Below, piece by piece: positions 6,657-14,343 of a stretch of DNA of 15,000 nucleotides (positions are counted from its first letter, which is position 1; the number at the start of each line of letters is the position of its first letter). The position numbers and the translations under genes were made by a program. The notes below the pieces were generated by a model. The model had not been told where the DNA came from and ran no database searches. It saw nothing but the letters and a program-made list of their open reading frames with translations. The stretch spans positions 622,501 through 637,500 of the forward strand of contig WPIO01000066.1 of the NCBI GenBank assembly GCA_009760855.2, written 5' to 3'. The stretch comes from Cristatella mucedo (lineage: Eukaryota; Bryozoa; Phylactolaemata; Cristatellidae).

Positions 6657-9600
6657 CTACAATGACACATAGACACGTCAGGAGGCACCCCAGGGGACTC
6701 AGCAAGCTGGAGAAATTACAGCATCACATCATGCTTAGGTCAGGTACTACCGGCGATCCAAAATAGCTGTATAACTCAATAGTCAAACATATCCATTTTT
6801 ATTGCAAGACTATGTCAAGAGCCTTGCATACACTCGTTAATAAAGAGCCTCGAAGACACACATGCACACGCATGCAGACTATGAGCTTAGAGGCAGTGCA
6901 ATTGCAATCTTCAATAATACAATGATACTTGAAACACATCAAACTATCTTTCAAAAGGCAGGAAAAGTGGCTAACAGACAGCTAATGCACATTTACACGT
7001 AGGTGTAGCAAGCTAGCATCAAAATGTAATAATCATAATTACCCTGATGTAATAACCATTATGCAAGACTAGAACCAAAATCAGGGATAGGACTACCAGC
7101 TAATATATCTAGGATTAGATGCTCACTCAGGTGCTGCACAAAGAGCACATACTGTATTAGAAGGGCACCAGTTTCCACTCATATGGCTTTAAGCATACAA
7201 ATCACAACTAAGCTAACAGTTCCAGGTGCTACTGATGGAACAAGGAACACAGATAGAAACAACTCACATAATGTGGATGATCCCTCCCCAGCCGCTCACT
7301 GCATCTCGGTCGACGGCACTCAGCAGTGCTTGGGCTGTAGCTTCGAACAGCTGGTCAGGTGACTACAATCAACAGCTCCAGGCTCAACGGTGCAGCTGGC
7401 ACAGCAAATGGCTAAAATACAGGTACAGCAATCCATGAATGCAAATTTGATTAGAATTTGTAGTGATAATGTGACATTTAGCTATAGAAAAGAGATGGCA
7501 GCTAGATAGCCAGCATGCAAAATACTGTCCCAAACATGGGCCAGCAAGCCGCCAGTTGTTAGCAAGACTACAGGCAGAATTCACACTCTCACCATATCCG
7601 GTTCCCAGAGCGATTCACACATGCCATAGAGCTGTTCAACACATGTTCCACCAGCTACAAAGTCTTCAGATATCATAGGGCAACCAATGAGGTCCATCGA
7701 TGCTATGAAAGGCTTCATGGTCTTGGGTTCCAAACCAGCGATTACAGGCTCCACAAAGTACGGACCAAACCTATTCAAATAATAAAGTTGCCATGTGTAG
7801 TCAACATAAACAGCAGCAGTTTATTGCAAGAGAACCAATAATAATAAAAAAATAAATTTGCATCAGAGAGCTTAATCTCTTCCTAGATACTTTGCACATG
7901 CTGCAAAGGAGGCATGATCGTATGATTGCTGGAACATGCAAAGCATCAATATGCATAATATAGTTACAGTAACATGATGAGTGTCAACATGTAAATATGG
8001 CTAGTAATAATAACAAAAATACACTTGGTAAAGCACCCTCAGAGAGCTCATTCTCTTTCTAGGTGCTTTATATTTGCTGCAAAGGAAACACGATCGAATG
8101 GTTGAGTGGTATCATGCTTGATAAACATGAATAACATGGTTAGGGGTGACATGCACAGGGTCAGCATGCAATTGTGATTAGTGGCAGCATGCACAGTGTC
8201 AGCACGCACAGTAGAACTACCGACAGTATTAGCACAAACAAGCAGCAAAGGGCGAAGTGCACGGACCCACAAAAAGCTGTGATAAATTAGACACGTTTTC
8301 AGTTTCTTTTTCAATATGGTCAAGTCAGGGGATGCTGCGACGTCAGAAGTGAGATACAGGCTTTGGGAGCATACAGACAAAAGGCAAGGTCCCTAAAAAT
8401 TTGTGGTTGGTTCGAGGCACAGCTATAAGATTTAAGTCGGAAAAGAGGGGGGTACAATGCCTAGCCTGGCTGAGGAGTTCTGATAGGTAGGCTGGAGACA
8501 CAGAATGAAGGATCCTAAAAGTGAGTGACAGAACCCTGAAGGAAATGCAATGCATGATTTGGAGCCAGTGCAGGTCGGCGAGAACTGGTGTGATGTGGCA
8601 AGCCGGTGAGCCGTGGTGGCACACTACGTAAAGCGGTTGCTTTTCACGACCTCGGGACCGAAGTCGTGGGTTCGAATCCTGAGGTAGGCAATCCTTTATT
8701 GCCACTGCAATAAAGTGGTGATAGCCATCAAGGCTTTTCTGTCACTTTACAAATGATGCTGTTGAATCAGCTAGTATGTGACAACTGAGAGGGTCACGAC
8801 AGACAAGCCTAGCTGATGGGTTTCACACCTACTGTAAATGCCTGATGGCACAGACTAGTAGACCTACGTGCAGTGAGTTGGAAGAGACTGGATGCTGCAC
8901 ATGCATGGGCCAATTTGGATGTTGTATCCCTGTCCTAGCAAGCCCAAATTTTAGCAATATTATGTAGCTGAAACTAGGCAGACTTGACCGAGGAACTGAT
9001 TTGGTAGTCCAGTGAGGTCACCTTAAAACAGAATGACACCTCGATTTCGTGGATTCTACTGGAGATGACTGGCAGAGCTGATTTTGAGCATACTTTTACC
9101 AATTTGTGTCACACTTGGTTTGCTTATTGGTTCGTTGTCGTTCTACTTTAGAAAGTTTGCAACAATTAATGCGCAGATGTCAGCAAATACATTCATCAAA
9201 GCGTCGAGAGAGTTTGACGTGCTGGAGGACAAGGTGGGATCACAGCTGTGTTTCATCTGCATAGAAGTGAAAGGCTAGATTGCTTTGCAATTACATGAGT
9301 AAGACACGAAGAGCATAGATTGTGAAAAGAAGGGGACAGGAGGTTCTTCCGATGATCTTTGCCTACTTACTACTCCCATTACGATGCGCTCTAAGCCATC
9401 GAAGTGAGGTGCCAGTGATGCCCAGGCAGATAGGAGGCACCCGAGAAGAACTTAATGATCAATAATAATAATAATAATAATGCACTTGATAAAGCGCCTG
9501 CAGAGAACTCAATCTCTTTCTAGGTGCTTTACATTTGCTGCAAACAATAGTATCAAAACCTTCCTATTAGAGGCATCAATAGCAAGAGGAAAGCTGTGCT

Positions 9601-12125
9601 GCCATGTGGTACAGTTGATAATGTTAACAATAATAGTGATACTGATAATAATTAATAATTAATTAACAGTTAATGATGATAGTGATATTAAAATAGGCCA
9701 CTTGTATATCCCTTAAGAAAAATAAATCGCAACCTCAACAACTGTCTGCAATGTAATGTGTCTGCAAGAGAACCAATCACCAAGGTTTAGTGACATGCAC
9801 AGTGCAAAGCTTAGGCAAACACGAAAACAGCAATCAAGCATTATGTTTAGGCCACCATGCTAAAGCAAACAAGGAGACACTCTGAACCATGGGTTAGTAG
9901 GACCTACGGCTAGCATCATGCACTGGTGAACAAAAAACTACATAAGTAAACAAAAGACACGTAGTCAGAGATAATCTGTACTTGACATATCAAATGATTT
10001 GACTGCTGCTAAGAAAAAACACTATATAACGTTTGATTTGCCATGAACTAGCCTAAAAAACTACGACTAGGATATCACTACAGGCTTAATTAATAGGGCA
10101 AACGTACATGCAAGCCCTACCGGCTAGTCTATATTCAGACTTACCTTCGTTCATACAGCAAATTCGACACTACGCTCATCAGTGTGTGCGGTTTGATGTG
10201 ACGATTCTCGCGCAGCTCATAGAGGTTCACTCGGAACTTCAGTTTCTGAGCGCTGCAATATGGGCATTGCAATAGCAATTTAGACAATGCCAGAATGTTG
10301 AGACCCAAGATAACACTCAATTGTAGCAACCAGCAATAATTAGATCACAGCTTGAGCTTTAATAACTCTACTTAGTCTTGACATTTTTACAAACGTTGGA
10401 TGAAGTACTGCAAATTGGCTAACAGCAATAGAACCATGGAGTGGAGTTCAACAGTAGATGACATAAACTGTCATCTACTAAGTACAAACTGGACGAGAGA
10501 GTGTAGCACTATGATGGTGGCCTCACTTTACCTAACTTTGATGGCTGAGTGAAAGTATAACAGCAGGTTAACGTGAAAGTATAACAGCTATTTCTACAGG
10601 GGACTATTGAGCTCCAGTGGCTGGTTAGGAGTAGGCAGACATACTCAAGTTAAAAAAAATGCAGACAAGGAATCCATTAGCAGCTTTCAAGAAATAATAC
10701 AATTCTTTCAAAGTCAGGAAAGTCGTGCAGTGCAGCAACAACACAAGAAGTAAGAGCCCACAGCTACAATACTATTACATGAGGATACCACAACACAGAC
10801 AGAAAGCTTCTGCCAACAGCCTGGCTTACCCAACAATGCCATGGTTTGGCCCAGTGGTAAAGGTGCTAACCTTGCACCAAGGTTAAGGTGAATGACTTTG
10901 ACGACAGAGATAGCAGGCTTTAGCCCCGTGGCATATGTTAAGTGCCTGAATAGACATTTGGCTATATTAATGTAAAGTGTGCCCCATAGATTATGCAGCG
11001 ATTTCCATTTCCACAAGGAAACGTTAGCTTCGAACACGAGGCTGGATTTCAACACCCAGCACCCGGAAAAGAACAAGGTCCAACATATCAGCTTCTAGTC
11101 ATATTCCTTATAGTCGTAGTCTAGTTCCTAGCTCCATATACAAGTCTTTGGGGGATAGGCCCAAAGAACGTCTCACCCATGGCCAACACTTACGCTGGGA
11201 CTTCTATATTTTTTGCTACCAGCAATGATTTCGAATAATTAGTCTTTGCTAAAGATCGACTCTGCTTATCATTCCATGCATCCCAGCAAACTTGTCTTCC
11301 CGTTCCACGTGCTCTTTACCTTAGCAGTGCATGGCTCAATGCACATTACATTCAGTGGTCAAGTGCAAACTGTATTCCTTTGAGCTTTTGCACCCTGGCT
11401 CAAAAATGATATTCGTTTGCTCTTGCAAGATTGTCCAAGCTTGATACCATGCATCCCATTCATCCGGGTTTATTCTTTTATAACAAAGTTTTAAAGCGGC
11501 TGATTAAAGATGTTGGTATATTAGGCCGCTATCCAAATGAGGCATTATTATGGTCATGCTGCGATGCTGAAGAATGCAACCACATGCATATAAAAACTAA
11601 AGATTTGGGAGCGGGTTCAGAGTTCAGCAAACACTCGAGGCGACTGAACGTTTGACAGTGTAATCACGGGAGACGTCCATATGAAAATGCTTCGACATCT
11701 GTAGCGCGGTCTCAGCTGGCACTCACACAAGCGGCGAAAGCTCTGAACCAAGCTTCTAAAAGACGAAGAATATTCGCGTTGCAAGCAAGTGCGCACGCGC
11801 GACATCATAAGGACAAGCTGGGCGGTGTAACCGTTCTTACACTGTTTGCACATCCGTAGCCAAGCCGGGCAAGCCGATATAAAGGCGGGGACCCATTTCA
11901 AATATTTTCTGAAAGTCCATGCTAATTGTCTGAGCCTGAATACCAAATCTCCTATCAGCGGCAATGGCAACACATTCTTTGCCGGTCATCGCAATGACGG
12001 CAGCGCCGTTATAGCTCATGATGCTCTAAAAGCAAACAAAAGGCAATGTTCACGCTGATAGCACTAGAGCCAAATGTATGGCGCTAAATAAACGCGCGAA
12101 GATTCATTTTTGATATCCTTACCAT
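6608..12125 (-). CDS. PSMB3: Proteasome subunit beta type-3, complete, six exons
   Basis: Exons 12123-12125, 11841-12025, 10145-10252, 7593-7770, 7268-7362 and 6608-6656 join in phase to 618 bases, that is 205 residues plus TAA, the same length I recall for human PSMB3. Beta-3 is a structural subunit of the inner rings of the 20S proteasome, in cytosol and nucleus. It lacks the catalytic N-terminal threonine of beta-1, -2 and -5 and has no cleaved propeptide; the N-terminus here, M-SIMSYNGA, agrees with that. Family-typical text includes [91 protein letters not shown] and [15 protein letters not shown]. All introns are GT-AG. The frame is intact, so the gene should be functional. Introns 3 and 4 are swollen by retroelements. 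Confidence 0.96.
6657..7267 (-). other. PSMB3 intron 5, nothing recognised
   Basis: Donor GTGAGT at 7267-7262 and acceptor TTGTAG. The 611 bases contain short CATGCA-rich patches but no repeat shared with the window and no coding signal. Confidence 0.65.
7268..7362 (-). CDS. PSMB3: PSMB3 exon 5
   Basis: The acceptor GATTGTAG ends at 7363; the donor AT|GTGAGT leaves phase 2. It encodes [20 protein letters not shown] and then [21 protein letters not shown] is a strongly conserved beta-subunit segment. Confidence 0.96.
7593..7770 (-). CDS. PSMB3: PSMB3 exon 4
   Basis: The acceptor TGAATAG ends at 7771; the donor ATG|GTGAGA is at 7592, phase 0. It encodes [35 protein letters not shown] and [12 protein letters not shown]. 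It joins to the previous exon by completing the Arg codon AG|G. Confidence 0.97.
7837..8002 (-). repeat. Truncated LINE tail and 3' UTR copy
   Basis: On the + strand an AATAATAATAAAAAA run is followed by CAGAGAGCTTAATCTCT, TAGATACTTTGC and GCTGCAAAGGAGGCATGATC. This parallels the tail and early 3' UTR of LINE copy 3 (8030-8110). The left arm of the hairpin is eroded. It lies in tandem with copy 3, tail end first. Confidence 0.6.
8137..8212 (-). repeat. 38-bp tandem dimer, second copy
   Basis: Units 8137-8174 and 8175-8212 match the dimer at 4128-4203 in period and sequence, confirming that both LINE copies derive from one family. Confidence 0.72.
8602..8775 (+). mobile_element. tRNA-derived SINE with 9-bp target-site duplication
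   Basis: A 174-base insertion starts GCCGGTGAGCCGTGGTGGC and carries a perfect box B, GGTTCGAATCC, at 8669-8679 and a degraded box A near 8612-8625. It is flanked by ATGTGGCAA (8593-8601) and ATGTGACAA (8776-8784), a target-site duplication with one mismatch. LINE copy 1 shows the uninterrupted site. Its 3' part differs from the SINEs at 3841 and 10838, so it is a separate family. Not a working tRNA: the T arm does not pair well. Confidence 0.8.
8956..9460. other. PSMB3 intron 4, unrecognised stretch
   Basis: No repeat or coding similarity recognised. A 64-codon + strand frame at 9084-9278 has no family match that I can see and no splice context. Confidence 0.5.
9461..9545 (-). repeat. Solo L2-type tail with (AAT)7
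   Basis: A clean (AAT)n run (9461-9481) is followed by CACTTGATAAAGCGCC and GGTGCTTTACATTTGCTGC. Arms 9491-9498 and 9523-9530 pair except for one position. Only the tail of the LINE family is present. Confidence 0.72.
9546..10144. other. PSMB3 intron 4, left part of gap before exon 3
   Basis: Begins with unrecognised sequence, then an AT-rich simple patch (about 9618-9695) of GATAAT and TTAATTAA-like repeats. The remainder shows nothing recognisable up to the exon 3 donor at 10144. Confidence 0.5.
10145..10252 (-). CDS. PSMB3: PSMB3 exon 3
   Basis: The acceptor CATATTGCAG ends at 10253 and the donor AG|GTAAGT is at 10144. It encodes [20 protein letters not shown] and then [15 protein letters not shown]. 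The entry completes the Val codon GT|C from exon 2. Confidence 0.97.
10253..10837. other. PSMB3 intron 3, with a perfect hairpin and a short direct repeat
   Basis: Contains an 11-bp perfect hairpin at 10453-10479 (AGTAGATGACA, 5-base loop, TGTCATCTACT) and a 16-base direct repeat GTGAAAGTATAACAGC at 10549-10564 and 10573-10588. Otherwise unrecognised. Confidence 0.6.
10838..10975 (+). mobile_element. Degraded tRNA-derived SINE
   Basis: TGGTTTGGCCCAGTGG (10842-10857) resembles box A of the SINE at 3841-4006. The body CTTTAGCCCCGTGGCATATG followed by TTAAGTGCCTGAATAGACAT matches the fragment at about 5630-5665. Box B is eroded and the tail hairpin is partly deleted. It lies antisense in PSMB3 intron 3. 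Confidence 0.6.
10976..11840. other. PSMB3 intron 3, unrecognised remainder
   Basis: No family recognised. A 74-codon + strand frame at 11431-11655 begins [20 protein letters not shown] but matches nothing I know and lies antisense inside the intron. Confidence 0.5.
11841..12025 (-). CDS. PSMB3: PSMB3 exon 2
   Basis: The acceptor TTGCTTTTAG ends at 12026; the donor GT|GTAAGA is at 11840, phase 2. It encodes [20 protein letters not shown], then [31 protein letters not shown] and TDVQT. The RLYIGLPG codons contain one arm of the 17-bp inverted repeat (11869-11885). Confidence 0.97.
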
Positions 12126-12150
12126 TTTCGAATCCTTTATATCGGCTTGC
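11869..12150. repeat. Perfect 17-bp inverted repeat spanning the PSMB3 start
   Basis: GCAAGCCGATATAAAGG at 11869-11885 on the + strand is repeated exactly on the minus strand at 12134-12150. One arm lies in the exon 2 codons for LYIGLP, the other 9 bases upstream of the ATG. In a spliced mRNA the loop would be about 151 nt and would contain the start codon. Confidence 0.9.
12123..12125 (-). CDS. PSMB3: PSMB3 exon 1, coding part: initiator ATG only
   Basis: The minus strand reads GATTCGAAAATG|GTAAGG, with the donor at 12122. Joining ATG to AGCATCATGAGC at 12025 restores the family N-terminus M-SIMSYNG. The intron is 97 bases. The alternative is initiation at the second Met (12017-12019) without this exon; the family match at S-I-M favours splicing. 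Confidence 0.8.
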
Positions 12151-12390
12151 TGCGATACTACTTAAGAGGAAGAATTCAACGGCCCCACAAACTGAGTTCG
12201 AGATCCACTACAGCAATGTCATGGTCACAATCGGTAAAACGTCGCTCGCTGTGTTGACTGGCAGCTAGATGCCAACTTGTCTCTTAGGAAGCCAACTTCA
12301 AGTACCGCAGTACAAATAATTATATAAATAAAAAGAAAAATATTTATAAAATTATTTTTGAAATTAATCTAAAATAAGATTGAGCACTCT
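12126..12390 (-). promoter_or_regulatory. Probable PSMB3 5' UTR and promoter region
   Basis: Position alone makes this the likely promoter. TATAAAGG at 12134-12141 is too close to the ATG to serve a transcript that contains exon 1. No clear initiator was found. An A/T-rich block lies at about 12313-12370. Confidence 0.4.
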
Positions 12391-12791
12391 ATGCTGCGCC
12401 CGGGCGTGACTCTGATTTCCTTCAGCTGGCGTTCCAGTTGCGGAAAAGTAGACCGAAGGTTCATCGGCCCTGTGCCCACTGCGCCCGGCGGTATGACCTC
12501 CCTCCATCATTGCAAGCTCTGCTGCCTGCTAATCTGCTTACCTTCGCGGATGCTTTCTCTTACTGATGTGACTGGTCAATGGTCACCCAAAAGCACCGCT
12601 GAACCGAGCCGTAGCAACGGGTGGGCGGGGGTGGGGGCGGGGGTTGGGGTGAAATGCCCCCAGGGTGAGCACCAAAAGCAAATTGGATTATAAATATATT
12701 TTTAAATTTTTTAACGCAAGAATAACGATCTTGATTTCGAAAAGTCCTTGTTTCAATAGACTTGACTATCGCTGGCTGAGCTAGTTAAGCA
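12391..12791. other. GC-rich, CpG-containing block upstream of PSMB3
   Basis: GC content rises sharply over its neighbours from about 12391 to 12660, with many CpGs and the G-quadruplex motif. It could be a CpG-island-like promoter region or part of a foreign element. The open + strand frame at 12391-12693 has no recognised similarity. Confidence 0.4.
12619..12649 (+). promoter_or_regulatory. G-quadruplex motif
   Basis: Six or more G-runs of 3-5 bases with one- or two-base loops occur in 31 bases. This satisfies the usual intramolecular G4 pattern with very short loops. It is on the + strand, about 500 bases upstream of the PSMB3 start. Confidence 0.75.
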
Positions 12792-13112
12792 TGTTTACAG
12801 ACTTTGACCGAGCTGTAGCGTGACGCACTGGCGGGTCGTGTGCGACGGCGCTGAAACTACGACGATGGCTTTAACCACGACGTATTCGGCAGGCGCTCGC
12901 AGCGAATCAAGGAAGCGGCGGTTCACCCCCTCCGTCCGCTGTGTTCCAACTACCCACCGCATTCTCTCGCCCCCGTTTGCCGCAGAAGGGGGGGCGGGCT
13001 GCTGGGGACTGCAGGCTGGCGCCGAGGGCGAGCCGGGTTGCCGTGGCTGAGCTTCGACGCACAATTAGACTATGCTAGTAGGCTTGCTTAACTAGCTGTG
13101 CTACGACAGTGC
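12764..13112. mobile_element. Short segment with terminal inverted repeats, MITE-like
   Basis: AGCTAGTTAAGCA at 12779-12791 and its exact reverse complement at 13085-13097 flank a GC-rich interior of about 290 bases. Weaker similarity extends outward (GACTATCG against CACTGTCG). No target-site duplication was identified and no transposase is inside. Confidence 0.35.
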
Positions 13113-13119
13113 AGCAGCC

Positions 13120-14343
13120 ATGTCTGTCCACTCGTCAAGTATCCAAAAGAGAATGCTATCCAGAAATAAGAAGGCAACTTTTATAAACTGCGAGAATGAC
13201 AGCTTTAACCTCAATGGAGTTCATGCGGAAAGTACAGATTTCCTTTCGCATTACATTTTTCGGAAAAATAGAGAGAACCAACTTATTATTTTCAAGATCA
13301 ACTCTGAGGCGGACAGAACTGAACAAAGTCTTAGCCATCCCTGTCAAACGTGCCGCTGCGACGAGGTGGGGTGTACGGATGGAGACTATGAAAACTATCA
13401 ATGATGGAGTGAACAGCATTGTAGGTCTGTAGGAGAAACTTCCTGATTACACAAGCGGAACACTTAGAACAAGAAGTGAAGCTGGCAGTCTTTTTAGTTA
13501 TATTTTGAACTTTAGTTATTTGGTATCGGTTGCCATTTTTATACAGCAGCTTAATAACGATTGAGCGTGTTCAGAAAACACTTCGGGATCCAAAAATGAA
13601 CTTCAAAGACACCTCTTATGACCTGGACTCTCTTGAAATTGAGTTATCAAAACTTCAAGAAGACCCGTGCCAAGAATAACTGCTAAATGCCAAAAGGTGA
13701 TGAGAATTGTTGGAGGTTCGAGTTGAACGAAGAATCTGCCGAAGGGCACACATGCCTGGAGCACTCTCCCAAGATGTTGGTCTCACGGCAGACATAAAAA
13801 ATCATGAAAGACAGGATAGGCTGACCCAGACAAAAAACAACTATATTTCCCAGCTCACAGCTATCTTGATGCAAAACTCGGTTTCTCGATGGAAGTTGTG
13901 AGGCCTTTGAATGCACATGACCAGACCAAACCCCTCTAGTGTTGTCTAGATCTTGGAGGTCTATATTTTCAGGCATTGATGGAACAGAGCTGTACAATAA
14001 AATAAGTCTGTAAAATGCTTCTTGCCACACTAACGAACTCGGCGCTAAATACGTCACTATAGCTCATGTTTTTCAGTGTTTGTTATAGAGAAGATGTGTT
14101 TCCTAATGTGAGAGTTGCCTTGCAAGCTTTTCTGACCGTAGCTGTATCAGTTCCCGCTTGTAAACGTTCCTTTTGCAAGCTGAAGATAATCCTGTTACAT
14201 CTGAGACCATCAATTGAGTATGATCGACACCTCGATTCGGCATACAGTTAAGCGTACAGAAAGAAAAACTGAAAAACAGTTACATTCAAACTGCAGTAGA
14301 CATATTTGCCACGTTCAAAGCTAGAAAAAATTCTCCCAAGTTG
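13120..14343 (+). pseudogene. Decayed hAT-superfamily transposase
   Basis: Pieces in three frames follow the order of hAT/ZMYM-like transposases: KKATFINCENDSFNLNGVHA (from about 13171), FFGKIERTNLLFSRSTLRR and ATRWGVRMETM (frame change near 13240), TLRTRSEAGSLFSYIL after a stop at 13430-13432, ERVQKTLRDPKMNFKDTSYD (frame change near 13560), a stop at 13677-13679, VERRICRRAHMPG and DVGLTAD, then the C-terminal dimerisation region VFPNVRVALQAFL and PACKRSFCKLK (14090-14195), and VDIFATFKARK in a third frame to 14343. The N-terminal BED or TTF zinc finger is missing or unrecognisable, and no terminal inverted repeats were confirmed. It cannot encode an active enzyme. Confidence 0.8.

Larger units (their letters stand above)
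8003..8955 (-). mobile_element. LINE copy 3, decayed, interrupted by a SINE
   Basis: Minus-strand L2/CR1-type fragment in PSMB3 intron 4, the same sense as the gene. Tail hairpin arms are at 8030-8037 and 8062-8069, the 38-bp dimer is at 8137-8212, and RT C-terminal text follows: [46 protein letters not shown]. Several frameshifts and stops make it clearly dead and older-looking than copy 1. The RT similarity breaks at 8601 and resumes at about 8785 (CACGACAGACAAGCCTAGCTG, shared with copy 1), with the SINE between. Confidence 0.82.

Noticed and set aside
8602-8690. A functional tRNA gene, because of the perfect box B
   Set aside because: The T arm and acceptor stem do not pair, and the sequence lies inside a 174-bp insertion with target-site duplications, so it is a SINE head.
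9084-9278. 64-codon + strand frame with hydrophobic start
   Set aside because: It lies antisense within PSMB3 intron 4, with no family similarity and no splice or promoter context.
7825-9777. 15-bp direct repeat TGCAAGAGAACCAAT at 7825 and 9763
   Set aside because: No similarity beyond the match; one 15-mer coincidence in a window of this size is not surprising.
11431-11655. 74-codon + strand frame in PSMB3 intron 3
   Set aside because: No recognised motif and no transcript signals; most likely a chance frame.
12134-12141. TATA box for PSMB3
   Set aside because: TATAAAGG is only about 9 bases before the ATG, so a start 25-30 bases downstream would lie in intron 1. It is also part of the 17-bp inverted repeat copied from, or to, coding sequence.
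12391-12693. 100-codon frame in the GC-rich block
   Set aside because: Open frames are expected in GC-rich DNA; the translation is low in recognisable structure and ends in G-rich repeat.
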